A DNA stretch of 64,000 nt from Robbsia andropogonis (GTDB taxonomy: Bacteria; Pseudomonadota; Gammaproteobacteria; Burkholderiales; Burkholderiaceae), in NCBI RefSeq assembly GCF_000970345.1, contig NZ_LAQU01000002.1, forward strand, positions 1 to 64,000, written 5' to 3'. Below the pieces are notes generated by a model that saw nothing but the letters and a program-made list of their open reading frames with translations, did not search any database and was not told the origin of the DNA. Every line of letters begins with the position of its first letter. Position 1 is the stretch's first letter. Shown here piece by piece: positions 46,613 through 56,434 of this stretch. The translations under genes were made by a program, and so were the position numbers.

Positions 46613-47752
46613 TTAAAACCTATGACGCACGCCAACGGTCAACAATGCCTGAGAGCTGCGCCCTGAGTCCGTATCCGTCGAGCCCACCACCGCGTCCGCT
46701 GCGCCAATGCCGTTCGAACCGCTGGCGTGCGTATAACCGGCAAAAGTGTACACATCCGTCCGCTTGCTCAACGCGTAATCCGCTGCCACGCCGAACTGAT
46801 TGTAGGTCGCGGAAGAATCGCCGCTGGACTTCATATACACGTAACCCAATTCCGCGCTCAACGGCGTACTGATCTGCCACACGGCGTAGGCCGAACCGAC
46901 CTTGTACTTTTCGCTGGTCTGGAAAATCGAGCTGCCATCGGCCTTGTATTCTGAGTAACTGCCGTAGGCGCCGACCGTCACCGCACCAATCTGATAGCTT
47001 GCGCCGATACGCGCAATATCGATTGCCTTTGCCGTGCTGTAATGCGAATTGATATTCGTATTGAACAGGGAGTCCGACGTGGACGTAGACGTGCTGGTGC
47101 CGCGCCTTGCGGCGGTCCCGTTGTCGATGTGCATATAGCCGCCGGCCATCGCCAAGGGGCCATTGTTATACGCCAACGAGGCGGCATAAGTCTGGCCGTT
47201 CGACACCGAGCCCGCTACCCCACCCACCGCGTACATGGCTGACGCCTTCAAACCACCCCAGTTCGGGCTGGCCCACTTGATCGCGTTGTTGAAACGCGCG
47301 CTATTATCGGCGTTGTCGACATCGCCTGGTGAAGTGAAAATGCCGCCCAGGTAATTATCACCCTGCACCGGCTGTACCAAATCTATCAACGGATCGTATT
47401 GGCGACCCAGGGTGAACGTGCCAGCACCGGATGTCACCAAACCGACGAAAGCCTGACGACCGAATTCACGACTACCCTGCCCCAAGGTGCCGGTGGTGGA
47501 ATTAAAACCGTTCTCCAACGTAAAGATGGCCTTCATGCCATCACCCAAATCTTCCGAACCCTTCAACCCCCAGCGCGAACCGGACTCGTTACCGGAAGTC
47601 ATCGCAATTTGCGTCGAATGGCCGCCGCTATTGTGCGTGTAGGTAATGCCGGTATCGATCAGGCCGTACAACGTCACTGAACTTTGCGCATGAGCGGCGC
47701 CAGTCACAGATATCACCGTCAAGGCAGCCGCGACATTTGCTAACTTTTTCAT
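46613..47752 (-). CDS. outer-membrane trimeric porin
   Basis: The 379-residue precursor has a normal 22-residue signal peptide ending AHA, then QSSVTLYGLIDTGITY, the standard Burkholderiales porin start. RWGLKGSEDLGDGMKAIFTLENGF and the terminal RHRF complete the signature. A Ser/Thr repeat (TSTSTSTS near residue 225) marks a surface loop. AAGGA lies 7 bases before the ATG. It forms a diffusion pore in the outer membrane. It is the second porin in this window and is more canonical than that at 9285. Confidence 0.95.
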   Translation of the reverse strand: MKKLANVAAALTVISVTGAAHAQSSVTLYGLIDTGITYTHNSGGHSTQIAMTSGNESGSRWGLKGSEDLGDGMKAIFTLENGFNSTTGTLGQGSREFGRQAFVGLVTSGAGTFTLGRQYDPLIDLVQPVQGDNYLGGIFTSPGDVDNADNSARFNNAIKWASPNWGGLKASAMYAVGGVAGSVSNGQTYAASLAYNNGPLAMAGGYMHIDNGTAARRGTSTSTSTSDSLFNTNINSHYSTAKAIDIARIGASYQIGAVTVGAYGSYSEYKADGSSIFQTSEKYKVGSAYAVWQISTPLSAELGYVYMKSSGDSSATYNQFGVAADYALSKRTDVYTFAGYTHASGSNGIGAADAVVGSTDTDSGRSSQALLTVGVRHRF

Positions 47753-47965
47753 TCGTTATCCTTATCTAGTTTTGTGGAAACGCAGGAAGGTGAAACAACT
47801 TATGCACGAGGTAATATCTCAAAACAAACAGAAAGCATTGGTAATATTCATGCAACGCTTTTATTTTCCATACCTTAATACATCACTTAACGGGATGAAA
47901 TAAAATCCGCATCACGCTAGCCTCCTACAGTACCGTCTCTTAATAAAAGCAGGTAGTGAAAATAA

Positions 47966-48649
47966 TCAAGGGAACAGCTCGATGATGGGCCACTGCCGCT
48001 GCAACGCAACCTCGCGCAACCTCGCGTCGGGATTGCTCGCGATCGGATCCGTCACACGCTCGAGCAATGGCAAATCGTTAATCGAATCACTATAAAAATA
48101 GCTTCTGGAGAAATCACTTAAGCGATGCCCCAGGCTTGCCAACCATGCTTCCGTACGAATCACTTTACCTTCGCGAAACGTCGGTACGCCATGAATCTCA
48201 CCTGTATAGGGGCCGTCAGGATCGTCGTTTTCGGTGCGCAAATCAATCGCCAGTAAATGCGCGACGCCCAAGGCGGCCGCAATCGGTTCAGTCACAAAGC
48301 GATTGGTCGCCGTGACGATGCAACATAGGTCGCCAGCCTGCTGATGCTCAGCCAGCAAGGCCCGCGCGGCAGGCAAAATGGCGGGAGATATCACCGCCTC
48401 CATAAATTGCCGATGCCAATCTCGCAGTTGCGCACGGGAGAATCGCGCCAAGGGCGCCAAGGACAATTCAAGATAGCCGTCCATATCGCGTTCGCCAGCA
48501 ACATAGCGCAGGTAATACTCATCGATGGCCGCCGCATGCGCAACACTGCCGTCCACACCCAAGCGGATCATGAATTGCGCCCACGCTTGATCGCTGTCCA
48601 ATGGGATAAGCGTGTGATCAAGGTCGAACAAAGCCAAACGTCGATCCAT
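47966..48649 (-). CDS. HAD-superfamily IB phosphatase (SerB-like)
   Basis: The 227-residue hydrolase has HAD motif I in LALFDLDHTLIPLDSD (nucleophile Asp near residue 8), motif II Thr in VTATNRF, a motif III Lys in REGKVIRTEAW and motif IV in FYSDSINDLPLLE. Subfamily IB includes phosphoserine phosphatase and related small-molecule phosphatases. GAGGAG lies 7 bases before the ATG at 48649, which makes the start firm although the frame is open to 49045. It is downstream of the DeoR regulator on the same strand and beside an ABC importer, so a phosphorylated import substrate is conceivable. Confidence 0.92.
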   Translation of the reverse strand: MDRRLALFDLDHTLIPLDSDQAWAQFMIRLGVDGSVAHAAAIDEYYLRYVAGERDMDGYLELSLAPLARFSRAQLRDWHRQFMEAVISPAILPAARALLAEHQQAGDLCCIVTATNRFVTEPIAAALGVAHLLAIDLRTENDDPDGPYTGEIHGVPTFREGKVIRTEAWLASLGHRLSDFSRSYFYSDSINDLPLLERVTDPIASNPDARLREVALQRQWPIIELFP

Positions 48650-49041
48650 ACAGAACTCCTCTGCGTTTGCTAGTGCGGCAAGGCCATTCGCGCTGCATGC
48701 TGCCCGAAGCAAATCCGTGTCGTCGGCAGCATCATGCACGCTATCACCGAATACACACAAGTACAATATGCCTAAAATGTGCAAGCGATAAAACAGGTGT
48801 TGGCGAAGGCACTGCAAGTCCGTTTTTGCCGGACATGATGAAGCAGTGTCACCGAACCGACTTTTGATTGTGTTATCTCGTGCGGGCGAAGAGAAGATCA
48901 GCAGCGCGGAGAAAAACGAATAGCTGCGATGGAACGCTACTTTCAAGCGATCTGGCGGCACGACCAATCGACGCGAGGATGATGCCAAGGCAATATGGCA
49001 AGGTGCCTGAAGCGGCTTCGCGGACCCTGCCAACAGGCAGC
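48650..49041. other. non-coding gap between DeoR and HAD genes
   Basis: These 392 bases separate two genes of the same orientation. No ORF in either strand has a protein-like composition, and no hairpin with a T tract was seen. The HAD gene may therefore have its own promoter here. Confidence 0.45.
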
Positions 49042-49824
49042 TCAAGCGAGAACGACGTCACCCACTTTACGCTTGAGCGCGGCGAACGATGCGGCTTCGC
49101 GCGCTTTTTCATTCGTAATCAGCACATCGATATGCTTAGGCAAGCAATAACTGATGCGGCTGCGCTGACCGATCTTGCTGTAGTCCGCCAGAATCACCAC
49201 GCGCGCGGCATGGGCCACCATGGCACGTGCGACATCCGCTTCTTCCTGATCGAAATTACTCGCACCCTGGTGTTCATCGACGGATACCGGTGACAATAGG
49301 GCGAGGTCGGCGCGATAACGCTGGATGTCGAGGATGGTCGCCGCGCCGACTGTGGCCAAAGCACGGTGACTCAAGCCCCCGCCTAGCAGCAGCACTTCAT
49401 TGGCACTGCGACTCTGCTGTCCATCACCGCGAAAACGACTGGCCACGTCGACCGAATTCGTCACGATGAATAAATTGGCCAGCTTCGCCAATTCATCTGC
49501 CAGCAACGCCGTCGTGGTACCGGCATCGACAAAGATTGTCTGGCCGCTTTTGATGATCCCGGTGGCCGCACGCGCCAGAGCGACCTTGGCCTTCACCCGC
49601 ATGCGCGCGCGCTCGGCGATAGGCGCCTCGCTATCGCCGGCCACTTGCGCCGCCACGGCGCCACCGTGCACGCGGCGCAAGGCACCAAGCGCCTCCAGAT
49701 CGAGTAAATCGCGCCGCACGGTTTCGCGCGACACCTCCAAATCCGCCATGATGCGTTCGGTCGACACTCGCTCCAGCGTCGACAGCAATGCACGAATACG
49801 TTGATGCCGCTCTTCCTGCCACAT
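49042..49824 (-). CDS. DeoR-family transcriptional repressor
   Basis: The 260-residue protein has the DeoR winged helix (residues 1-57, with VSTERIMADLEVSRETVRRDL) and the DeoRC effector domain (about 80-235), marked by FVDAGTTTALLADEL, where sugar phosphates bind in relatives. AAGGAT precedes the ATG by 8 bases. It is divergent from the ABC importer at 50496, which is its likely target together with the HAD phosphatase. A phosphorylated compound is the expected inducer by family precedent. Confidence 0.93.
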   Translation of the reverse strand: MWQEERHQRIRALLSTLERVSTERIMADLEVSRETVRRDLLDLEALGALRRVHGGAVAAQVAGDSEAPIAERARMRVKAKVALARAATGIIKSGQTIFVDAGTTTALLADELAKLANLFIVTNSVDVASRFRGDGQQSRSANEVLLLGGGLSHRALATVGAATILDIQRYRADLALLSPVSVDEHQGASNFDQEEADVARAMVAHAARVVILADYSKIGQRSRISYCLPKHIDVLITNEKAREAASFAALKRKVGDVVLA

Positions 49825-50495
49825 TTACTCGATCCTTATTGAGATAAGACAGACGCAAAGGCGTCGGCCCACATTGCAACAAGGCAGCGTGGTGGCGTCC
49901 GCACCCGATGGACGCGCACCGATACTATCATTACAAACGGATAACATCACCTGAACATGCATTGCATATTTTTGCGTACTTGCAAATATAGGTATTTAAT
50001 ATTAGCCTAGCGCTAAGTGCAGTGGTGCAAGGGCACATCGATCGGACTTACCTTGTGCAGCAGCGCTCACCTGAGTAAGCTTCGTCTGCTCGGCGCTCAC
50101 CATGCAATGTTCTGAACGCGTATTACATACGTATTTTCAGCTCGATTCTGTGCCGGATGCATGCGGCGCACGAGCTGGGCGTGCGCTCAAGAATGACATC
50201 ATCGCGGCCGTCCGCACGCACAAGTGGTAAAGCAATTTATTTATTTCGTTATGCTTACCATTTATTCAGAACAAGCTGAAGCGCTAAATACAGCCGCCCC
50301 TTCAAAAAAGTAAAATACTACTCCATGAACGATCTTTAACACATGTTTGTCACATGACAATTGCATGATGATGCCTGATTCGGAATGGGTGGCACTCGTG
50401 CACGCCTGGATGATTTTCGAACAAAACGTGCTTACAAACGGCATGGTGCGGGGCGCACCTCAAGCATTACATCCTACTAAAGGTCAGGGAACACG
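49825..50495. promoter_or_regulatory. divergent regulatory region between DeoR and the ABC importer
   Basis: The 671 bases carry no credible gene. Two dyads stand out. ATATTTTTGC and GCAAATAT face each other across GTACTT at 49966-49989. CATGT and ACATG flank TTGTC at 50342-50356. Either could be a DeoR operator; AGGGA lies 6 bases before the importer's ATG. No -35/-10 pair is convincing. Confidence 0.4.
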
Positions 50496-51596
50496 ATGAA
50501 TCGCAATTGGCTGGCACACGTCCTCTCCATCTCCACCCTTACCGGCTTGTCGATGGCCGCCCATGCGGCATTGCCGGAAGGGCTATTGGCGGCAGCGAAG
50601 AAAGAAGGCCAATTGACGGTGATCGCGTTGCCGCATACATGGTGCGGCTACGGTTCGATGATCGCTGGCTTTGAAAAGAAGTACGGCATCAAGATCAACG
50701 AATTGAACCCGGATGCAGGTTCGGGCGATGAAGTGGAAGCCATCAAGGCGAACAAGGGCAACACGGGGCCGCAAGCGCCCGACGTCATCGACGTCGGGCT
50801 GTCATTCGGACCGACGGCAAAGGCGCAAGGTCTGTTGCAGCCGTACAAGGTTTCCGAGTGGAGCGAGATTCCAGAGACGGCCAAAGACGCAGCCGGTTAT
50901 TGGTACGGCGATTATTACGGTGTCATGTCCTTTGAAGTGAACATGGACATGGTCTCCAAGGCTCCGACCGATTGGAGTGATCTGCTGCATGCTGATTATA
51001 AGAACGCGGTAGCCCTGGCGGGCGACCCCCGCTCGGCGAACGAAGCCATTCAAGCGGTATATGCGGCAGGCAAGCCGACCGCTGGCGGCGACCCGGTGAA
51101 ATCGGCACAAGCCGGCATGCAATTCTTTTCCGAACTGAACAAGCGCGGCAACTTCGTGCCGGTAATCGGCAAAGCAGCATCCTTGGCACAAGGCACCACG
51201 CCGATCATCATGCGCTGGGACTACAACGCCTTGGCCGACCGCGACACGCTCAAGGGCAATCCGAATGTGCAAGTAATCGTGCCAAAGACAGGCGTGGTTG
51301 CAGGCGTTTACGTGCAAGCGATTAGTGCGTTCGCACCGCATCCGAATGCCGCCAAATTATGGATGGAATACTTGTATTCGGACGAAGGTCAGTTGGCATG
51401 GCTGAGCGGTTATTGCCACCCGATCCGCTACAACAGCCTGGTTGCAGCGAACAAAGTCCCGCAAGCTCTGTTGGCCAAGCTTCCGGCAGCCGACGCGTAT
51501 AAACGCGCCCTGTTCCCGACGCTGGCCGATCAAAATGCCTATAAGGAAGCCATCACCAAACAATGGGACACCACCGTGGGCGCGAGTGTGAAGTAG
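50496..51596 (+). CDS. ABC transporter periplasmic binding protein (PotD/AfuA-like cluster D)
   Basis: The 366-residue protein has a Sec signal peptide ending AHA near residue 25 and a periplasmic binding fold of the iron/polyamine/phosphonate group. Recognisable blocks are LLAAAKKEGQLTVIALP, APDVIDVGLSFGPTAKAQGLL and LWMEYLYSDEGQLAWL. Two cysteines (WCGYG and GYCHP) might form a disulfide. Family ligands include Fe3+, putrescine, 2-aminoethylphosphonate and hexose phosphates. It is the first gene of a four-gene importer running to 54631. Confidence 0.9.
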   Translation: MNRNWLAHVLSISTLTGLSMAAHAALPEGLLAAAKKEGQLTVIALPHTWCGYGSMIAGFEKKYGIKINELNPDAGSGDEVEAIKANKGNTGPQAPDVIDVGLSFGPTAKAQGLLQPYKVSEWSEIPETAKDAAGYWYGDYYGVMSFEVNMDMVSKAPTDWSDLLHADYKNAVALAGDPRSANEAIQAVYAAGKPTAGGDPVKSAQAGMQFFSELNKRGNFVPVIGKAASLAQGTTPIIMRWDYNALADRDTLKGNPNVQVIVPKTGVVAGVYVQAISAFAPHPNAAKLWMEYLYSDEGQLAWLSGYCHPIRYNSLVAANKVPQALLAKLPAADAYKRALFPTLADQNAYKEAITKQWDTTVGASVK

Positions 51597-51804
51597 CGCG
51601 GTGATGTAAATCGGTGAGCTGATGCACTGAAGTAGTTCGCTGCATTCGTGCCGTGGACATCATGCAGCAACGCCAGGCGGTAACGTCGTGCTTGGAACGT
51701 ACGCAGGGCACCGTTCCAGTACGCACGCCACACCGCCCCCGCTCCCAAGCCTAGCCAGCCGACTCGCGCGGGTGCCCGAGTCGCATTACTTCACAAATCT
51801 GCCG

Positions 51805-52740
51805 ATGAGTGTCCCCTCGAAAGCCGGATCGGTGCAGGCCGAACTGATGACGCCCCCTACGCATCAGCACGCGCCGAATGCGCGCGGACGGGCGTTTGGA
51901 AAAAACCTGTTCAGTTGGCTTGGCGTCTTGCCATTTCTGGCGTTTGCGCTGTTTTTTTTGATATTGCCGACGGCTTCACTCGTGATCGACGCGTTTCGCG
52001 ATCAGAGCGGACATTTCACATTGGCAAATTTTCGCTCGCTGCTGACCCCGGAAGTGCTGAACGCATACTGGATCAGCATCAAGGTCAGCGCGGCGTCGGC
52101 CTTCATTGGTGGTATCTTTGGCACTTTGCTGGCGTGGGCAGCCGCACAAGGTGGATTGCCTGCGTGGATCAGGCCGACACTAAGCACCTTCTCCGGCGTG
52201 GCGTCAAACTTCGCCGGGGTGCCACTGGCATTCGCCTTCATCTGTACATTGGGTCGCATGGGTCTGGTGACCGTGATGCTCCGCAAGTACTTCGATTTCA
52301 ATCTGTATTCTACGGGTTTCAGCATCCTGAGTTTTGCCGGCTTGACGCTGACGTATTTATACTTTCAGATGCCTTTGATGATCTTGATCGTCACGCCAGC
52401 GCTAGACGGATTGAAACGCGAATGGCGTGAAGCATGCGAATGTCTGGGCGGCAGCGCATGGCATTATTGGCGCCACGTTGCGCTGCCGGTACTTTGGCCT
52501 ACCGTGCTCGGCGCATCTTTACTGCTCTTCGCGAACGCTTTCGGTGCGGTGGCTACCGCTTATGCACTCACCGGCAGTTCGCTGAATATCGTGCCTATCT
52601 TGCTATTTGCGCAAATTCGTGGCGATGTATTGCATAACCCGAATTTAGGTTATGCATTGGCAGTGGGCATGGTAATAATCACCGGTCTGTCTAACGGCGG
52701 TTATATCTGGCTGCGAGCACGTGCCGCACGAGGACGCTGA
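51805..52740 (+). CDS. ABC transporter permease, PotB-like
   Basis: The 311-residue inner-membrane subunit has six helices and the coupling loop EACECLGGSAWHYWRHVALP that docks on the ATPase. A polar N-terminus of about 40 residues precedes helix one (WLGVLPFLAFALFFLILP). The start is uncertain: GTG 51688 has AGGCGG 7 bases upstream but gives a long extra leader, and ATG 51847 is also possible. The stop overlaps the next gene's start as TGATG. It forms the channel with the following permease. Confidence 0.9.
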   Translation: MSVPSKAGSVQAELMTPPTHQHAPNARGRAFGKNLFSWLGVLPFLAFALFFLILPTASLVIDAFRDQSGHFTLANFRSLLTPEVLNAYWISIKVSAASAFIGGIFGTLLAWAAAQGGLPAWIRPTLSTFSGVASNFAGVPLAFAFICTLGRMGLVTVMLRKYFDFNLYSTGFSILSFAGLTLTYLYFQMPLMILIVTPALDGLKREWREACECLGGSAWHYWRHVALPVLWPTVLGASLLLFANAFGAVATAYALTGSSLNIVPILLFAQIRGDVLHNPNLGYALAVGMVIITGLSNGGYIWLRARAARGR

Positions 52741-53540
52741 TGAACATGCAAAAGAAGCCTTCACGCGTCGGCGCCTGGATCGCTATGGTTGTCGGCGCGC
52801 TCTACTTCATGATTCCTTTGATCGCCACATTTGAATTCAGTTTGCGAATGCGGCGCGGCACTTATAGTTTTGATGCTTACCGTGTCGTGCTAAGCGACCC
52901 GAATTTCCAGGCTTCCTTCGGTTATTCGGTCTTGATGGCCATCTTGACGATTGTCACAGGCATCTTTCTGGTCGCGCCTACCGCATTCTGGGTACAGCTT
53001 CGTTTGCCAAAACTGGCGCCCGTAATCGAGTCAATCACCCTATTGCCACTGGTGATTCCCGCCATTGTCATCGTCTTCGGCTATTTGCGTATTTATAACA
53101 GCAGCAGCTGGCTGCCCTTGACCGGTAGTGCGGGTCGTACCAATATCTTGCTGATTTTCGGCTACGTGACGCTATCGCTACCCTATATGTATCGTTCGAT
53201 CGATACCGGACTGCGGGCCATCGACGTGCGTTCGCTCACCGAAGCAGCTGAATGTCTGGGCGCCGGTTGGACCACTATCCTATTGCGGGTGATTCTGCCC
53301 AATATTCGCACGGCACTATTGTCCGGCGCTTTCCTTACCTTCGCTATCGTGATCGGTGAATTCACGTTCGCCAGTCTTCTCGACCGCCCGGCGTTCGGAC
53401 CGTATCTGCAATTGATCGGCGCCAACCGCGCTTACGAACCATCTGCCCTGGCGATCATTGCGTTTGCCGTTACCTGGGCCTCGATGGGATTGATTCAACT
53501 GTTCGACTCGCTGAAGCAGTCTGCCACCCGTAAAGCCTGA
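52740..53540 (+). CDS. ABC transporter permease, PotC-like
   Basis: The 266-residue second permease has six helices and the coupling loop EAAECLGAGWTTILLRVILPNI near residue 180. The first helix follows a short basic N-terminus (MQKKPSRVGAW). Its ATG shares one base with the preceding stop, so the pair is translationally coupled. It pairs with the PotB-like subunit. The specificity lies in the binding protein, not here. Confidence 0.93.
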   Translation: MNMQKKPSRVGAWIAMVVGALYFMIPLIATFEFSLRMRRGTYSFDAYRVVLSDPNFQASFGYSVLMAILTIVTGIFLVAPTAFWVQLRLPKLAPVIESITLLPLVIPAIVIVFGYLRIYNSSSWLPLTGSAGRTNILLIFGYVTLSLPYMYRSIDTGLRAIDVRSLTEAAECLGAGWTTILLRVILPNIRTALLSGAFLTFAIVIGEFTFASLLDRPAFGPYLQLIGANRAYEPSALAIIAFAVTWASMGLIQLFDSLKQSATRKA

Positions 53541-53560
53541 ATGGCACGAGGCATCGCATC

Positions 53561-54631
53561 ATGGCTTTTCTCGATATCAAAGATCTGCTCAAATCGTTCG
53601 GGACGAACGTCGCCTTGCATCATTTCGCAATCAGCATCGAGCGCGGCGAATTCATTACCTTCTTGGGACCATCGGGCTGCGGCAAGACCACGGTTTTACG
53701 GATGATCGCCGGCTTTGAATCGCCGACCAGCGGGACGATTCATATGGACGGGCGCGACGTGACACACCTCCGACCGCGGCAACGCAATATTGGCATGGTG
53801 TTCCAGTCGTACGCGCTGTTCCCCAATATGACCGTAGCCGAGAATATCGGCTTCAGCTTGCGGATCGCCGGCGCCTCGAAAGCCGCCATCAAAACTCGTG
53901 TGGGCGAGATGCTGGAACTGATCAAATTGCCGCTACTTGGACAACGCTATCCGTGGCAGCTTTCCGGTGGCCAACAACAACGCGTGGCCTTGGCCCGAGC
54001 GTTGGCGAGCAAGCCGCAAGTCCTGCTGTTGGACGAACCGCTATCCGCCCTCGACGCAAAAATCCGCGTGTCATTGCGTCAAGATATCCGCGCGTTGCAG
54101 CGGGACTTGGGTATCACCTCGATCTTCGTTACTCATGATCAAGAAGAAGCGTTGTCGATCTCGGACCGCATCGTCGTCATGAACGAGGGCCGGATCGAAC
54201 ATATCGGGACCCCATCGGAAATCTATAACTACCCGCGTACCCGTTTTGTCGCGTCCTTCGTTGGTACTTTGAATATTTTATCGGCACAAGTGGTGGACGC
54301 ACGCAGTGGCCGCATGATGCTCGGAGATCAGGAGCTGGTCACCACACACCCTTTGCAACACAGCGACATCGGCAAGCAGCGCGCGTTGGCACTGCGCCCG
54401 GAAGCGATTTCCATAGACGCGCCCGTGGCGGGGCGCAATGCACTGCGCGCTACCGTACAGGACGTACAATTCCTGGGCGCGGTGGTGCGCGTCAAAACCA
54501 GTGTTAATAACGCTGCCATCTCGTTGGATATCTTCAACGATCCGAACCGTCGACTACCCGAGCGGGGACAGCCGATTTCACTGAGTTTTTCTCACGACAA
54601 TTTACTGGTGCTGGAAGATCAGCCAACGTAA
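53561..54631 (+). CDS. ABC transporter ATPase, PotA/FbpC-like with TOBE domain
   Basis: The 356-residue ATPase carries Walker A GPSGCGKTT, Q-loop VFQSYALFPNM, signature LSGGQQQR, Walker B LLLDEPLSALD and the switch His in FVTHDQEEA. A C-terminal TOBE domain (from about residue 275, LALRPEAISIDAP) is typical of polyamine, phosphonate and iron importers and may sense regulation. GAGG is placed 9 bases before the ATG. It powers the importer encoded directly upstream. Confidence 0.95.
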   Translation: MAFLDIKDLLKSFGTNVALHHFAISIERGEFITFLGPSGCGKTTVLRMIAGFESPTSGTIHMDGRDVTHLRPRQRNIGMVFQSYALFPNMTVAENIGFSLRIAGASKAAIKTRVGEMLELIKLPLLGQRYPWQLSGGQQQRVALARALASKPQVLLLDEPLSALDAKIRVSLRQDIRALQRDLGITSIFVTHDQEEALSISDRIVVMNEGRIEHIGTPSEIYNYPRTRFVASFVGTLNILSAQVVDARSGRMMLGDQELVTTHPLQHSDIGKQRALALRPEAISIDAPVAGRNALRATVQDVQFLGAVVRVKTSVNNAAISLDIFNDPNRRLPERGQPISLSFSHDNLLVLEDQPT

Positions 54632-54873
54632 TAGTCGATGGGGCACCCGAGCAGATCCAGACCGTTCTCTGAAACGGCGAACGACACGGATGTCGGTTAA
54701 TCTGTCGTGCGGATGTTCCGATGGGCGAGAAAAGCGTAACGGATCATCGCTACAAGGACCAATTCGGAACGGACACGGATGGTTGACCAACATTGTCGGT
54801 CAGTCCCTTCACCCGGTAATTTTCTACCTCATTTCACGCTATAGTTACTCCAATTTGTCATGGAGTATGCGTT

Positions 54874-55365
54874 ATGCCATCCGTATTACACGAAATAGGT
54901 CAGGTCATCGTGAAGGAGTTCTCTGATCTCCATGACGCTTCGCAATGGACCGAGCTTCTGATTCGCCTGTTGGTCGCCATCGCGCTGAGCGGCGCCATTG
55001 GTTATGAGCGGGAGAGCCGCCAATCCGCGGCCGGACTGAGAACACATATGCTCGTGGGACTCGGGGCGGCCATGTTCGTGCTTATGCCGCTGCAAAGCGG
55101 GATGACCATTGTCGATATGAGCCGCGTGCTCCAAGGACTTATCGCGGGCATTGGTTTTTTAGGGGCAGGGGCCATTATCAAAATTGACAAGGATCGCGCC
55201 ATTCATGGCTTGACCACCGCAGCGAGTCTCTGGCTGACCGCGGCGGTTGGTGTAGCGGCCGGCATGGGGCGAGAAGCGACAGCGGTCACGAGCGCCATCC
55301 TGGCGCTAATTATTCTGTCCTTCATGCGCCGCTTCAAGGATCACGCCGATTCAGATGAGACATAG
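54874..55365 (+). CDS. MgtC/SapB-family membrane protein
   Basis: The 163-residue protein has the MgtC hallmarks SGAIGYERESRQSAAGLRTH (first helix), IAGIGFLGAGAIIK and GLTTAASLWLTAAVGVAAG. Four transmembrane helices are predicted in the inner membrane. MgtC of intracellular pathogens modulates F1Fo ATP synthase and supports survival in low Mg2+, but the long C-terminal ACT-like domain of virulence-type MgtC is missing here, as in the SapB/YhiD group. GGAG lies 8 bases before the ATG. It appears monocistronic. Confidence 0.93.
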   Translation: MPSVLHEIGQVIVKEFSDLHDASQWTELLIRLLVAIALSGAIGYERESRQSAAGLRTHMLVGLGAAMFVLMPLQSGMTIVDMSRVLQGLIAGIGFLGAGAIIKIDKDRAIHGLTTAASLWLTAAVGVAAGMGREATAVTSAILALIILSFMRRFKDHADSDET

Positions 55366-55401
55366 CATGCCATTGACGCGGCCGCAGTCACTCCCGCTCT
55401 A

Positions 55402-55848
55402 TTATTTAGCCGCGCGCCGCTCGTTACGCAGATCGCGAATACGATCGTGGTTACGAATGACACCTTGATTTTGTTTTTCGATCAACGTACGCACTTCCGG
55501 CGGAAGATCTTGGGCAAGTGCTTCACGATAATTCTTCTTGGCGGCATCTTCCCCACGCTCGACTTCCTCAAGGACCGCCAGATCGTCATGCGACGCCACG
55601 GCCGCTTTCACCGAAAGCCAACCACGATGCAACGTGCCGGCAAACGAGCCTTCATCTTCCGGCGATGCACCTAATCTGCCTACTTCTGCCTGTAGTTCGG
55701 TTACCGCTGCCGCGCACTCCCCCGCCCGTTCAATAAACAGCGCTTTAAGGCCACTATCTTGCGTATCCTCAGCAGCCTTGCGGAACCCTTTTTCACCATC
55801 AATTGAAGTTTCAATCAGGCCGTTCAAAATCTTTGTCGTTGTCGTCAT
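55402..55848 (-). CDS. PA2169-type four-helix-bundle protein (DUF2383)
   Basis: The 148-residue soluble protein is almost wholly helical, with LNGLIETSIDGEKGFRKAAED, FIERAGECAAAVTELQAEV and LEEVERGEDAAKKNYREAL as three of the four helices. This ferritin-like arrangement is typical of the PA2169/DUF2383 family, which lacks clear function and is often stress-induced. AAAGGA stands 6 bases from the ATG at 55848, which fixes the start although the frame extends to 55989. It is convergent with the MgtC-like gene. Confidence 0.9.
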   Translation of the reverse strand: MTTTTKILNGLIETSIDGEKGFRKAAEDTQDSGLKALFIERAGECAAAVTELQAEVGRLGASPEDEGSFAGTLHRGWLSVKAAVASHDDLAVLEEVERGEDAAKKNYREALAQDLPPEVRTLIEKQNQGVIRNHDRIRDLRNERRAAK

Positions 55849-56016
55849 TGCCATTCCTTTATGAATTAGTGAATCACCGGCAACGGTAACGTAGCAATGT
55901 TCAGACCACGCCCGTATCAAATGACATTTTTTGAGCAAGTTGTGAGACGGGCGATGATATTTTTTATTTTTGCAATAGCAAATAGACAAACCGATCGGCG
56001 TAAATCTATGCCCACA

Positions 56017-56430
56017 CTAGCGTATGAGCGCAGACGACCCGCGGTACAGCGCCTGCGGGAACGTCCATCCCTTGCTGGCAGGCGGCGCAAAATGCCTCTT
56101 TCCCGCAAGATCGGAAACACTTCATTCGCAACGGTGCAAAAGGCGTTGGTTCCTTTCAGCACGAAGCCATCCGCAGCGTCCTGTTCGAACGATTCCATGA
56201 AGTCCCTTGCGATAGACTCAGGCGTACCGATCAGGTTCAGACGAACAAATGCGTAAATACTGACGACATGCAACGCTTCCGATCGCGATAGAACGCCACG
56301 GCGGCATTGAGGTTCAGTGGGGCGGTGAAGGCAATCCGGCGTGACGCGTCGCGAAATCGCGTCCTGCTTTCGAAGCACCGACCTGGACAATGACGGCGCG
56401 CTCCTGCCGTCTGGTCAACGGTCAACACCC
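56017..56430 (-). pseudogene. remnant of a flavin-dependent (LLM class) monooxygenase
   Basis: Several frames together spell the C-terminal part of a luciferase-like monooxygenase of the NtaA/SnaA/DszA group. The remnants are QVGASKAGRDFATRHAG (56340-56400), then FTAPLNLNAAVAFYRD in another frame. Next come NLIGTPESIARDFMESFEQ and DAADGFVLKG in a third stretch ending near VFPILRERGIL. The N-terminal two thirds are gone, and at least two frameshifts separate the pieces. In related sulfur loci such enzymes desulfonate or desulfurise organosulfur compounds. It directly follows the TauD-like gene. Confidence 0.78.
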
Positions 56431-56434
56431 GCAC

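Noticed and set aside
46363-46872. Plus-strand ORF antisense to the porin 3' end
   Set aside because: The porin with its terminal Phe is certain, and the ORF has no recognisable features.
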